This document shows, in pieces, positions 17,074 to 26,579 of a stretch of DNA of 64,000 nt. The position numbers and the translations under genes were made by a program. The notes below the pieces were generated by a model. It saw only the letters and a program-made list of their open reading frames with translations. It made no database searches and was not told the DNA's origin. Source of the stretch: RGIG8306 sp964426655 (lineage in GTDB: Bacteria; Bacillota; Clostridia; Lachnospirales; Lachnospiraceae); contig CAYRQT010000002.1 of the NCBI GenBank assembly GCA_964426655.1, positions 1-64,000 of the forward strand, written 5' to 3'. How positions within the stretch are numbered: position 1 is the stretch's first letter; every line of letters starts with the position of its first letter.

Positions 17074-18501
17074 ATGCATGGTGTAACCATTACCCAGGGA
17101 CCTGAGGACTGGGAAGTGATACAGCAGGAAAACGGGTTTGCTTCGGTGCATGTGGAAGGGGTTTACCAGGTACATGAGGCGGCCCTGGAGGTGGGAGTGG
17201 AGAAGGCCATTCCCCGCATCCGTGTACTGCGGGAGAGCGACAATTTTGCCATTATCCCCTGGAGGGATATGACATATGAACGGACAGGTCAGTTTTCCGG
17301 AACCTGTGGAGCGGATTTGCAGGTGCCGACAGGTGGCCCCTACCGTCTGGAAACCTGCCTGGAAACCCAAAGCACCACTTCTGGCCTGACCTGGCTGTTT
17401 AGAGGAGACTGTTTGTTTCATTTATGTGCAGGAGATGTATTCGTTATTGCAGGACAGTCCAATGCGGCAGGTTACAGCCGGGATTATTGCCCGGATGCGC
17501 CCCATCTGTGTGTGCATCTGTATAGAAATCGGGGAAAATGGGACCTTGCTGTACATCCCATGAACGAGAGCACCCACGCAGGATCTTTGCCAAACGAGGA
17601 AATGGGTATCCCGGGAGTGTCCCCCTATCTTTCCTTTGGAAAGGTGTACTATGAAAGAACCGGTATACCGGTAGGGCTGATTCAGACGGCGTTGGGGGGC
17701 TCCCCCATGAAACGCTGGGCTCCGGAGGATGGGGACCTGTACAGAAACATGCAGAATAAATTGAAGGAAACCGGAGGAAAATACAGAGGGATGCTCTGGT
17801 ATCAGGGCTGTTCGGATACAGATGCCCAGGCGGCTGCTGCATATGAAACAAACTTTCAGGCCTTTGTACAGGCATTGAGAGAGAGTCTGGGGTATACCCT
17901 GCCAATTTTCACCTTCCAACTGAATCGACAGATTAATGGCATAAACGACGAAGGATGGGGAATGGTTCGTGAAGCCCAGAGGCGGGCCAGCCTCACACTG
18001 GAGCAGGTGTACATCCTGCCTACCACCAACTGCAGCCTGTCCGATGGCATTCACAACAGTGCCCAGGCCAATCTGGTGCTGGGAGAGAAGCTGGCCATGC
18101 AGTGTGCTGGTGTATTTGGAGGAAAAGACGCCTTTGAGGCACCGGCCCTGGATACGGCAGGCATGGCTTCGGCGGAAGAGAAAACGGAAAAAGGATTGCC
18201 AGAACACACCCTGCGGCTGACCTTTTCCCATGTCAGAAACTGCTTCCTGATTTTTTCCGGTCTGGGGCAGGAGAGTGGATTTACACTGGAAGATGCAAAA
18301 GGAACGGTGCAGATTCATACCATTCGTTCTTACAGGGAAGATGGCAATGTAATGTATCTTGAACTGGAACGTCAGCCTTTGGGCCCCTGTTTTATATCTT
18401 TTGCCTGGCAGGCAGATCCTGTGAAGCTACCGCCCTTGGACGAGGTCACATACCTTCCCCCGCTGTCTTTTTACAGAGTACCGATCCTGCAAACCGTGTA
18501 A
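17074..18501 (+). CDS. SGNH esterase, sialate O-acetylesterase type
   Basis: A 475-residue carbohydrate esterase of the sialate O-acetylesterase (SASA/CE6-like) group. An N-terminal beta domain (1-115) precedes the SGNH core: nucleophile motif VIAGQSNAAG (S129), ALGGSPM, WYQGCSD and the Asp-His block LSDGIHNS near residue 323. A C-terminal beta domain follows. It would remove acetyl groups from sugar residues so that the neighbouring hydrolases can work; with plant-glycan enzymes around it, pectin acetyl groups are likelier than sialic acid. No signal peptide. AAAGGAGG precedes the ATG. Confidence 0.88.
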   Translation: MHGVTITQGPEDWEVIQQENGFASVHVEGVYQVHEAALEVGVEKAIPRIRVLRESDNFAIIPWRDMTYERTGQFSGTCGADLQVPTGGPYRLETCLETQSTTSGLTWLFRGDCLFHLCAGDVFVIAGQSNAAGYSRDYCPDAPHLCVHLYRNRGKWDLAVHPMNESTHAGSLPNEEMGIPGVSPYLSFGKVYYERTGIPVGLIQTALGGSPMKRWAPEDGDLYRNMQNKLKETGGKYRGMLWYQGCSDTDAQAAAAYETNFQAFVQALRESLGYTLPIFTFQLNRQINGINDEGWGMVREAQRRASLTLEQVYILPTTNCSLSDGIHNSAQANLVLGEKLAMQCAGVFGGKDAFEAPALDTAGMASAEEKTEKGLPEHTLRLTFSHVRNCFLIFSGLGQESGFTLEDAKGTVQIHTIRSYREDGNVMYLELERQPLGPCFISFAWQADPVKLPPLDEVTYLPPLSFYRVPILQTV

Positions 18502-18553
18502 GTAAATTTAATATAAGCACAAACAACATCAAGAAAGGCATGGTAACCATCAA

Positions 18554-19975
18554 TTGAATTGGGATAATGTTAAAAAAGAGGCCCCGAAGTGGTTTCGGGA
18601 TGCAAAATTTGGACTGTTTTTTCATTGGGGGCCTTATAGTGTGCCGGCTTTTCAGAATGAATGGTACTCCAGAAACATGTATGCAAAAGGCCTGGAGCAA
18701 AACCTGTATCATGAGAAAACCTATGGATCCCTGCATGATCACGGATACAAAATGTTTTATGATGAGTTGAAGGGAGAAAAGTTTGACCCGGAGGAATGGG
18801 CGGACCTGGTGGAGCAGTCCGGTGCAAAATACGCCGGCCCTGTCAGCGAACATGCAGATAATTTTTCCATGTGGAACAGTGAGATCAACCCCATTAACAG
18901 CATAAACTATGGCCCCCATCGGGATATTGTGGGGGAATGCAGTGACGCTTTCCGCAAAAGGGGCATCAGGACCGTTGCCACTTTTCATCACCAGTGGCTA
19001 TGGGGCTGGTTCATGTCTACGGATACGGAGGCGGATGTGTATGATCCGGCCAATGAATTGTATTATGGACCGGCGCTTCCCCTGGAAACCAACCGGTATA
19101 TGCCCTATAGAATGCCGGATGAAAAATTTCTGAAGAACTGGCGGGATAAGGTGTTGGAGGTCATTGACCGGTACAGGCCGGATGCGGTATATTTTGACAG
19201 CCGTACCTGCATCATTGCAGAGGACTACAGGTATGCCATTGCCGAGCATTACTATAAAAAGAGTGGAATCGAGGACGGAATCATCACCTATAAACAGGAG
19301 GATTTTCCAGCAGATATAGGGGTGTTTGATATTGAGTGTGGCCGTTTTGCGGCACCGAAACCTTTCCCCTGGCAGTCGGATGACCGGCTGGAAGACCAGA
19401 TTACCTGGTGCATGGTGCAGGAACCCAAATACAAGTCCGCTACCCGTATGATTCACCAGTTATGTGATATTGTGTCTAAAAACGGGAACCTGCTGCTAAA
19501 TGTGGGACCCTATGCAGATGGTTCTTTTCACCCTGAGGCAGTGCAAATTCTGCGGGAAATGGGCAATTGGCTTAAACTGAATGGAGAGGCTATTTATGAA
19601 AGCCGCCCTTTCCTGGTGGCAGCGGAGGGGCCCACCACCATTACAGATGCCAATTATGATGTGGAGAAAATCAAAGAGCAGCTGGATAAGGGGGATGCAG
19701 TGGATGTGCATAGTGACATCCTGACTGACCAGGACTTTCGTTTTACCACAAGAGGAGGATATCTCTATGTCATTGCCATGGGATGGCCTGAAGAGGGAGC
19801 CTTTCATATCAGAACCCTTGGCACAAAGGGGGTTTTCCCCCAGGAGATCAGGAATGTAGAGTTGCTGGGAAACCGGGGAAATTGTACCTTTTACAGGGAT
19901 GCGGAGGGGATGCATGTGCAGACGCCTAAAGAAAAACCCTGTGCCCATGCCTATGTGTTAAAAATGACCATTTAA
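18554..19975 (+). CDS. GH29 alpha-L-fucosidase
   Basis: A 473-residue enzyme of family GH29, which removes alpha-L-fucose with retention. The N-terminus (KFGLFFHWGPYSVPAF), the PVSEHADNF segment and the nucleophile strand AVYFDSR (D215) fit; NGNLLLNVGP marks the barrel end, and a C-terminal beta-sandwich follows. No signal peptide. The start is unusual: TTG 18554 is the only start that gives the family N-terminus, but its nearest AAAGG is 15 bases away, while an out-of-frame ATG at 18540 lies too close to that site. A missing base between them is possible. It ends the operon at a strong terminator. Confidence 0.9.
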   Translation: MNWDNVKKEAPKWFRDAKFGLFFHWGPYSVPAFQNEWYSRNMYAKGLEQNLYHEKTYGSLHDHGYKMFYDELKGEKFDPEEWADLVEQSGAKYAGPVSEHADNFSMWNSEINPINSINYGPHRDIVGECSDAFRKRGIRTVATFHHQWLWGWFMSTDTEADVYDPANELYYGPALPLETNRYMPYRMPDEKFLKNWRDKVLEVIDRYRPDAVYFDSRTCIIAEDYRYAIAEHYYKKSGIEDGIITYKQEDFPADIGVFDIECGRFAAPKPFPWQSDDRLEDQITWCMVQEPKYKSATRMIHQLCDIVSKNGNLLLNVGPYADGSFHPEAVQILREMGNWLKLNGEAIYESRPFLVAAEGPTTITDANYDVEKIKEQLDKGDAVDVHSDILTDQDFRFTTRGGYLYVIAMGWPEEGAFHIRTLGTKGVFPQEIRNVELLGNRGNCTFYRDAEGMHVQTPKEKPCAHAYVLKMTI

Positions 19976-19990
19976 GAAAGAAAGAATTTA

Positions 19991-20037
19991 ATATACAAAA
20001 ACACCGGGCCAGTGCATGGTCCGGTGTTTTTGTATAT
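19991..20037. terminator. Long two-way terminator
   Basis: A 20-bp inverted repeat (19991-20010 and 20018-20037, one mismatched pair) with a 7-base loop and flanking A5 and T5 runs. It separates the fucosidase operon from the reverse-strand binding-protein operon. Confidence 0.92.
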
Positions 20038-20072
20038 CGCTCGTCCGCCAATGAGTTGCGGTCAGGTTCAAT

Positions 20073-21728
20073 TCAGAAGGTTTTGTTCTGGAAATTTTCG
20101 TTCTGTCTGTCTATGTAATTATCCAATCCTGCATCTTCAAGCTTTTGCAGGTAATCCGCCCATTTTTCCAGGGGATCTCCAGTTGAGATGATACAGCTGA
20201 TAAAGGCTTCAAAGGCATTTGCGGTGCTGAAGGTTTCAGAAGGTTCTTTGGGGAAATTCAGGAAATCATAGGGCCTTTCCAGCTGGGTGGTGTTATCTGC
20301 CAGCCATTCCAGGGATTTCCTGGCCAGAGTTGTGCTGGTTTCGCCAAAGCGTAGGTTGTTCAGGGTGTTGTCTTCAAAATCCAGCCAGCTGCCGCCCCAG
20401 GTGGCAATGCCGGAGAAGAAAGTGTAGGAGGGGTATTTTTCCATTAAAACAGCGGTGAGGGTTTCTTCTCCTGTGTCCAGCAGACAGGTATAGCTTCCAT
20501 CCTCCTCGAGCTTATAATCCACACCCTCCAGTCCGTACTTGCAGAACTTTTGTCCTTCATCACTTAAGAGAAATTCAATCATGGCCAGAATACGGGTCAC
20601 TTTTTCTTCATTCGCTGTGGAAGAAATATAAGATTCAGACCAGAAGCTTCCACTGGAATTGCTGTAGCGCACGCCGTCCGGCGCCGGGAAAATGGGCAAT
20701 ACATCCACGCATTCAGAGAAAGACTTGTCATTGAGTTCGGTCCACAGTTCTTCCACTTCCCGCAGGGCATTGGGAGAAGACTTATACTCCAGGGCTCCAA
20801 GCCGTCCGGAGGCAAAGTCCTCCATGACAGAAACGGTATTTTTACTGTAAAAGTCTGGATCCAACCCCTGGCTGTTGTACAGGGAATGAAAGGCGGTGAT
20901 GACGTTTTCAAAACCGGCAGTGGTCCAGGAGGGCACATAGCGGCCATCTTCCTCAATCCAGGAATATACATTACATTCCGGAGCAATGCCCAGAATAACC
21001 CATTTTCCAAGGGCAGAGAGGCTGTTCACGTTATAGCCAATAGTGTCATCCAGACCGTTGCCATCCGGATCCTCCGTGGCAAAAGCAGTGAGCATTTCCT
21101 GAAATTCCTCAAAGCTCTGGGGATCATCCAGACCCAGGGCATCCATCCAGTCCCGGCGCACCAGCATGGCGGCATCCGTACTGCCAAGAATGGGATCATT
21201 AAAAGAAGTGCGGGGAATGGCATAGTATTTACCATCTGTATAGCTGGTATATGACAAATCCTCCAGCGTGGCGGAAATCAGCGGAAAAGCAGACAGATCT
21301 TCTGGAAGGGCCTGAATGGATCCTTTCTCAATCATGTCTACAAAGTAGGCAGAATCATTGCTGTCGTTGGAGGAAATGGTGAGGGTGGCAAACAGATCCG
21401 GCAGATTTCCTGTGGCACTGAAAATCTGATACTTTTCCTTGTAATTGGACCAGGTGACGGAAATGGGCACCAGGGTGATATTGAACAGGTCCTCAATATA
21501 GGCCGTCATGCCATCTGTGTCAGAGGATTTAACCATTTCATCAATATTCCAGTAGCCAATGCTGATATCCAAATGCTCTGAAAAATCCAGCCCCTGCAGG
21601 GATTCCGGTAAGACGGAAGTATCTGTGCGGGTGTCTTTGTCCCCGCCCTGGCATCCGGAAAGAAAGATCATGGACATAGCCAGAATATAAGAAAGTATCC
21701 TGTTGTTTTTTTTAATTTGCATGGGCAT
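20073..21728 (-). CDS. Orphan solute-binding lipoprotein, LplA type
   Basis: A 551-residue extracellular binding protein for sugars of the large cluster used with LplB/LplC permeases. A signal helix ends in the lipobox FLSGC (Cys 26), then a short polar linker. Body motifs such as TDGKYYAIPRT, LVRRDWMDALGL and EDPDGNG are typical. It has no permease beside it; instead it is the third gene of an operon with a histidine kinase and response regulator, 21 bases behind the latter. It may share the permeases at 24.6-26.5 kb, or act as a ligand-sensing partner of the kinase, as known for XylFII-LytS in Clostridium. The ribosome site is weak, so ATG at residue 3 is an alternative start. Confidence 0.88.
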   Translation of the reverse strand: MPMQIKKNNRILSYILAMSMIFLSGCQGGDKDTRTDTSVLPESLQGLDFSEHLDISIGYWNIDEMVKSSDTDGMTAYIEDLFNITLVPISVTWSNYKEKYQIFSATGNLPDLFATLTISSNDSNDSAYFVDMIEKGSIQALPEDLSAFPLISATLEDLSYTSYTDGKYYAIPRTSFNDPILGSTDAAMLVRRDWMDALGLDDPQSFEEFQEMLTAFATEDPDGNGLDDTIGYNVNSLSALGKWVILGIAPECNVYSWIEEDGRYVPSWTTAGFENVITAFHSLYNSQGLDPDFYSKNTVSVMEDFASGRLGALEYKSSPNALREVEELWTELNDKSFSECVDVLPIFPAPDGVRYSNSSGSFWSESYISSTANEEKVTRILAMIEFLLSDEGQKFCKYGLEGVDYKLEEDGSYTCLLDTGEETLTAVLMEKYPSYTFFSGIATWGGSWLDFEDNTLNNLRFGETSTTLARKSLEWLADNTTQLERPYDFLNFPKEPSETFSTANAFEAFISCIISTGDPLEKWADYLQKLEDAGLDNYIDRQNENFQNKTF

Positions 21729-21749
21729 CCATCCGTTCTTTTAAATGAG

Positions 21750-22520
21750 TCAGGGCGTCGAGCTACAGCGATAAGAGGTAGGGGTCAGCCCCGTTACTTT
21801 TTTGAACACTTTGGCAAAGTAAAAATAGTCGGCATACCCCACCTGAGAGGCAATCATATTTACGGGAAGATCTGTATGGCTTAAAAGCCAGATGGCATGG
21901 TCAATGCGCAGACTGGTGAGATAACTGACAAAGGTGATGCCCATTTCCTGCTTAAACAACTGACTGGCATAATTGGGGCTAATAGAACAGTGTTCAGACA
22001 GGTCCTGAATGGAAATATCCTGCTGATAATGGGTTTCTGTAAAATCCAGCATTTTTTGCACGGCCCGGTGAGAACTGACCAGGTGTCGGGGAACAAAACG
22101 GGAGGTGCCATCTTCCGGCTGGATCGCTTCCGGTGCAGGAGGATTTTGCTTCTCCAAAAGGTTCCAGGCTTTCTGCATGGCATCCAGCAGTTCGTTGCGG
22201 GAAAAGGGTTTTAAACAATAGCCGATGGCGTTGTGTAACATGGCTTTCTGGGCATAGGCGAATTCCGCATGTCCGCTGATCATGATGAACAGCGTGGGGA
22301 TGCCTTCTTCATGAGCGGCCTGCAGAATTTCCAGCCCACCCATGCCAGGGAGTCGAACATCCACAAAGGCCAGCTGGGGCCTGTTGATGCGCAGATACTC
22401 CAGGCCGGAGAGACCATCATAGAATTCGCTGGTGATTTCAAAATATTCCTGATTGCGAATGGTGGCAATCAGACTTTTTACGACCCATCTTTCGTCGTCG
22501 ATAACAATGGCTTGATACAT
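21750..22520 (-). CDS. AraC-type response regulator (YesN-like)
   Basis: A 256-residue two-component regulator. The receiver domain (1-118) has D8 and D9, the phosphorylated D54 in FVDVRLPGMGG and K104 in YCLKPF. The C-terminal AraC helix-turn-helix pair (about 160-255) has SISPNYASQLFKQEMG and IASQVGYADYFYFAKVFKKVTGLTP. ATG 22520 is preferred because GAGAGGAG lies 7 bases upstream. The kinase stop is at 22538, so the pair is tightly linked. It most likely activates the divergent transporter-hydrolase operon when the cognate glycan is sensed. Confidence 0.94.
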   Translation of the reverse strand: MYQAIVIDDERWVVKSLIATIRNQEYFEITSEFYDGLSGLEYLRINRPQLAFVDVRLPGMGGLEILQAAHEEGIPTLFIMISGHAEFAYAQKAMLHNAIGYCLKPFSRNELLDAMQKAWNLLEKQNPPAPEAIQPEDGTSRFVPRHLVSSHRAVQKMLDFTETHYQQDISIQDLSEHCSISPNYASQLFKQEMGITFVSYLTSLRIDHAIWLLSHTDLPVNMIASQVGYADYFYFAKVFKKVTGLTPTSYRCSSTP

Positions 22521-22537
22521 ATTGGATACTCCTCTCA

Positions 22538-24409
22538 TTAAGAAGGAAAATCATCGGGTATGGGAGCAGCCGTCTGGTAAGGAACTCTAAGCTGTACATT
22601 GGTGCCCACACCAATCTCAGAATCAATGACCAGAGAATAGGCGGAGCCATAATAAAGAACCATGCGACTGTTGACATTCATGATTCCGACACTGTCCTGA
22701 AGCCGTTCTTCCATTTTGGAAGGATCAGGCATGCAGGCATCAGCCTTGGGAAGTTTGTATTCTGCAATGGCTTTTCGAAGTTGGGCCAGTTTTTCTGGAG
22801 ACATGCCAAGGCCTGTATCAAAGACCCATATGGCCATATAGCCACGCTGAGGATTTTGGCCGGCGCCAATCAGCAGTTCTCCAGGCTTCATACTTTTTTC
22901 CAGCCCGTGTACAATGGCATTTTCTACCAGTGGCTGGATGACCATACGGGGCACCAGGCAATCCAGGGAGGCTTCCTCAAATTCATAGCGAATATGGATT
23001 CGGTCTCCAAAGCGGGCTTCCTGGATCATCAGATAGGAGCGGACAATTTCCATTTCCTCCCGAAGGGTCACCAGATCGCTGCCCTTTATGCTATAGCGGA
23101 AGATTTGGGACAGGGCACTGGTAATGTCAATGATCTGGTCTGTATTCCCCTCTGCAGCCATTCCGCAGATCATGGTGAGGGTATTATATAGGAAATGGGG
23201 GTTAATCTGGCTTCTTAAAAAGGCAATTTTTGTGCGTCGGTTGCTGGCTTCCAGTTCATACATCTGGGTATAGGTGTCAAAAATCGTGTGGTTTAACTGA
23301 TCTGTATTTAAAAGCATGTCATTAAAAGCCCTGGAGATTTCATCAATTTCCGTGGAACCAAGAGGACCCTGGGAAATGGAAGCCCCCTGATTGAACAGCT
23401 TGCGATTTCCGGCTGCAATGCTTTTCATATAGTCTGTCAGCGTTTTCAGAGACTTTATGGTGGGACGATACAAGAGCAAAAGCAGCAGCAAAATGACCAT
23501 GACCAAAGCCACCATGGAGGCAATGAGACGGAAGGTAATGTTGTTTACCTGCATGGACAGGGCGGTTTTATCCAAAAGAACGTAGAGGGTATGGTCAATG
23601 GAGGGCACGGTGTATTTGGTAACCACAAAGGTGCCGGCGCCCTGCTCCTCTATGGGCAGGGTAAAAAAGTCGTCAGTGGCGTCTTCCTGCAGTAAGGCAG
23701 TATAAATGGTTTCATCCCCGCACATGAGCTGATCCTGACTGTCCATAAACACAATCTGGGGATTGTAACTGCTGCTTACAGCGTTCAGACTGCTGTTAAG
23801 CAGATTATTGACATCGATTGCCAGAAACAGAATGCCCAGATAATTGCTCTGGCCTGTTCCGGTGGAATAAATGGGAATAGCCAGAATGTGGCAGTTAATC
23901 CGATTTATAGTGGACGTGCCAACGGACATAAAAGGAAAGCGACTCTCTGCCAGTCCGTCAGCAAGAGGTTTGTAGCTTTCCGTTGCACCGCAGAGAGAAA
24001 CAAAGGTGTTCTGGCGGCCGTAGATGGCAATGTCCACAATGTAAGGATTTAAAATGGCCGAATTGGTCAGCAGGCTTTCCAACTGGTCGAGCTGGTTAAA
24101 CTGCTGCTGGCTGTCAGATGCAGACAGATAGCTGAGCACTACCTGATTGTAAGCCACACTATAGCAGATGTTTTCATAGCTTTCATAAGCTTCACGGGCG
24201 GATTTGGCCAACTGGGCAGAATAAGAAACCAGGCTGTTATTGAGGAACTGGTTTTGAATTTTGATATAGGAAAAAGAGCTATACCCAATCAGTATAGCAG
24301 AACAAATGGAAAATAAAACCAGGATAATGGCGAAATGCCTGGTAAGGGGCATGAGAAAGGTTTTCTTTCCTTTTATGTGTTGCGGTATATTACGAAGGCG
24401 CATTTTCAT
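22538..24409 (-). CDS. Membrane sensor histidine kinase (YesM-like)
   Basis: A 623-residue kinase with two membrane helices (about residues 27-49 and 295-315) enclosing a 245-residue extracellular sensor domain, then HAMP-like and His_kinase regions. The phospho-acceptor is His 406 in SQINPHFLYN, and the ATP-binding domain has the N box (VENAIVHGLEKS) and FDTGLGMS. This is the LytS/YesM class, which pairs with AraC-type regulators to control glycan uptake in Clostridia. ATG 24409 or 24403 fits an AAAGGTG site; a GTG at 24412 is also possible. It starts the operon kinase-regulator-binding protein, divergent from the permease genes. Confidence 0.93.
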   Translation of the reverse strand: MKMRLRNIPQHIKGKKTFLMPLTRHFAIILVLFSICSAILIGYSSFSYIKIQNQFLNNSLVSYSAQLAKSAREAYESYENICYSVAYNQVVLSYLSASDSQQQFNQLDQLESLLTNSAILNPYIVDIAIYGRQNTFVSLCGATESYKPLADGLAESRFPFMSVGTSTINRINCHILAIPIYSTGTGQSNYLGILFLAIDVNNLLNSSLNAVSSSYNPQIVFMDSQDQLMCGDETIYTALLQEDATDDFFTLPIEEQGAGTFVVTKYTVPSIDHTLYVLLDKTALSMQVNNITFRLIASMVALVMVILLLLLLLYRPTIKSLKTLTDYMKSIAAGNRKLFNQGASISQGPLGSTEIDEISRAFNDMLLNTDQLNHTIFDTYTQMYELEASNRRTKIAFLRSQINPHFLYNTLTMICGMAAEGNTDQIIDITSALSQIFRYSIKGSDLVTLREEMEIVRSYLMIQEARFGDRIHIRYEFEEASLDCLVPRMVIQPLVENAIVHGLEKSMKPGELLIGAGQNPQRGYMAIWVFDTGLGMSPEKLAQLRKAIAEYKLPKADACMPDPSKMEERLQDSVGIMNVNSRMVLYYGSAYSLVIDSEIGVGTNVQLRVPYQTAAPIPDDFPS

Positions 24410-24412
24410 CAC

Positions 24413-24656
24413 CTTTCTAATCTCTTTTCTCCATTTTACACTAAATATGTTAATAAAAACTATGTAAAATTCTTAAAAAATATGAGAAAAGTATATATTC
24501 AATATAAATACAAAAGAAAAATGCAGGAAATATGCATAAATCACAGGGCTTTCTTCCATTCATTTGGTGGATAATTAACAATATAATAAAGGTGCGAAAA
24601 AGGAAATGCATGGCCGGGAAGGACCGGCATCTGAAAAAGAGGAGAGGGTGTGGCAC
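24413..24656. promoter_or_regulatory. Divergent control region of the sensor and uptake operons
   Basis: An AT-rich stretch of 244 bases with no gene. For the permease operon a perfect TATAAT at 24582-24587 is seen, but the -35 position (TTCATT, 24559-24564) is poor, as expected for an activated promoter. No confident promoter is seen for the kinase side. The response regulator most likely binds between about 24480 and 24560. Confidence 0.55.
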
Positions 24657-25613
24657 ATGAAGGGAAGAACAAAGACAGTAAGCAAAAGCAACTTAACGGG
24701 AGGGAAAAGCATATGGCAGATCCTATGGAAACAGCGCCTGCTGCTGTTAATGGCCCTGCCCGCTGTCATAATGGTTTTTATCTTTAAATATGTGCCTATG
24801 TATGGTGTGCTGATTTCCTTTAAAAATTTTAAAGCGGCCAAAGGGGTCTGGGGCAGTGACTGGCTGGATCCGGTACTTAAGAACTTCATAACATTTTTTA
24901 AAAACGTGAATAGTATGAAGATCTTGTGGAACACCTTAAAGGTAGGCGCATTGACATTGCTGTTCACCTTTCCCGCCCCCATTGTTTTTGCCTTGTTGCT
25001 AAATGAGTTAAAGGGGAAGTTGTACAAAAGGGCAGTACAGACCGCTTCTTATATTCCCCACTTTATTTCAGTCGTGGTTGTCTGCTCCATGTTAAATGGA
25101 TTTGGTTCCATAAATGGTCTGTTCAATGACATTCGTGAATTCATGGGAATGGCCAGAGTAGATATGAACAATGGCAGTAAGTATTTTCTCTTTTTGTACA
25201 TTGGATCAGCTATCTGGCAGAGCGTGGGGTGGGGCTCCATCCTGTACCTGTCGGCATTGTCCAATGTGGACACCACTCTGTATGATGTGGCTAATATTGA
25301 CGGGGCAAACAGATGGCAGAAAATTAAGAATATTGCCTGGCCCACTATTATGCCTACCACTACGGTGTTGCTAATCATGAATGTGGGAAATGTGTTAAAC
25401 AGCGACTACACTAAAATCCTGCTAATGCAAAACTCTACAAACCAAAGTGAGCTGGAAGTCATCGGCACATTCGTTTATCAAAAAGGGATTGTGGAAGGAA
25501 AGTTTTCTTATGCAACGGCGGTAAACCTGTTTATTTCCATAATATGCTTCATCCTGGTATTTGGTTCCGATATGATTACCAGAAAAATAAATCCGGAAAA
25601 TAGTTTGTGGTAG
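24657..25613 (+). CDS. Sugar ABC transporter permease, LplB type
   Basis: A 318-residue inner-membrane permease for complex sugars with six predicted helices. The cytoplasmic loop that contacts the ATPase is visible (YDVANIDGANRWQKIKNIAWP). ATG 24657 follows GGAGAGGGTG; an earlier ATG at 24606 has no clear ribosome site. It is 12 bases from the second permease. No ATPase gene is present; such systems commonly share an MsmX-type ATPase encoded elsewhere. Confidence 0.95.
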   Translation: MKGRTKTVSKSNLTGGKSIWQILWKQRLLLLMALPAVIMVFIFKYVPMYGVLISFKNFKAAKGVWGSDWLDPVLKNFITFFKNVNSMKILWNTLKVGALTLLFTFPAPIVFALLLNELKGKLYKRAVQTASYIPHFISVVVVCSMLNGFGSINGLFNDIREFMGMARVDMNNGSKYFLFLYIGSAIWQSVGWGSILYLSALSNVDTTLYDVANIDGANRWQKIKNIAWPTIMPTTTVLLIMNVGNVLNSDYTKILLMQNSTNQSELEVIGTFVYQKGIVEGKFSYATAVNLFISIICFILVFGSDMITRKINPENSLW

Positions 25614-25625
25614 AAAGGGGTAAAC

Positions 25626-26534
25626 ATGGCTTCAATTGGCAGAAAAAAACGGGTAAACAATAAAATATATATTGGCAGCAGGACCTTTGACATTATTTTG
25701 GCCCTGGTGATGCTGGCTCTTTCCATTGTGTTTATTTATCCCTTCCTGAATGTGGTGGCCATCTCCCTGTCCAGCAATCGAATGATTACAACAGGGCAGG
25801 TAACCTTCTTTCCCAAGGAGTTGATGACGGAAGGGTACAGGATGCTCTTTAAAGAACAGAACATTTTCAGAGCCTATGGAAACACCTTTGTCATTGCAGC
25901 AGGAACAGCGGCGGTCAGTCTTACCCTGACGTCTTTGCTGGCTTATGTGATGATGGTGCCGGAATTCGTTCTGAAAAAACCATTATCCATCTTCCTGCTG
26001 GTCACCATGTTCTTCTCCGGCGGTACAGTCCCCACATATCTGTTGATCCAGAATCTGGGCCTCTACGATACATGGTGGTCCCTGATTCTGCCCAATGCGG
26101 TAACCGCCTACAATGTTTTTGTGTATCGGGCATTTTACAAGGGGATTTCCCCTGAAATCAGGGAAGCGGGAAAAATTGATGGTGCGAACGATTTTAAAAT
26201 ATTGACCAAAATATATGTGCCTTTGTCCAAACCATTATATGCAACCTTTGGTCTGTTTGCCATTGTAGGGGTGTGGAACAGTTATTACGAAGCCCTGTTA
26301 TATATTAAAGATCCCGACAAACAGCCCATACAGATGCTGCTTAGAAAAATTGTTTTCACTTCCGGGACTTCCAATATGAGCGGATCCCAGGAAATGATCA
26401 GTAATGGTGTGATGAATCAGCTGAATGTTCAGTATGCCTGTGTAGTGGCAACAATCGGACCGATTTTGCTTCTCTACCCTTTCCTGCAAAAATACTTTGC
26501 ACAGGGGATGCAGGTGGGTGCTGTAAAAGGCTGA
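25626..26534 (+). CDS. Sugar ABC transporter permease, LplC type
   Basis: A 302-residue partner permease with six helices and the ATPase-contact loop IREAGKIDGANDFKILTKIY. It begins 12 bases after the first permease with an AAAGGGG site. Together with the binding protein at 26580 it forms an importer for oligosaccharides or glycosides that the downstream hydrolases degrade. Confidence 0.95.
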   Translation: MASIGRKKRVNNKIYIGSRTFDIILALVMLALSIVFIYPFLNVVAISLSSNRMITTGQVTFFPKELMTEGYRMLFKEQNIFRAYGNTFVIAAGTAAVSLTLTSLLAYVMMVPEFVLKKPLSIFLLVTMFFSGGTVPTYLLIQNLGLYDTWWSLILPNAVTAYNVFVYRAFYKGISPEIREAGKIDGANDFKILTKIYVPLSKPLYATFGLFAIVGVWNSYYEALLYIKDPDKQPIQMLLRKIVFTSGTSNMSGSQEMISNGVMNQLNVQYACVVATIGPILLLYPFLQKYFAQGMQVGAVKG

Positions 26535-26579
26535 GATCATATAAGGAAAAATGGTGAAAAACGCCAGAATGGAGGGTTT

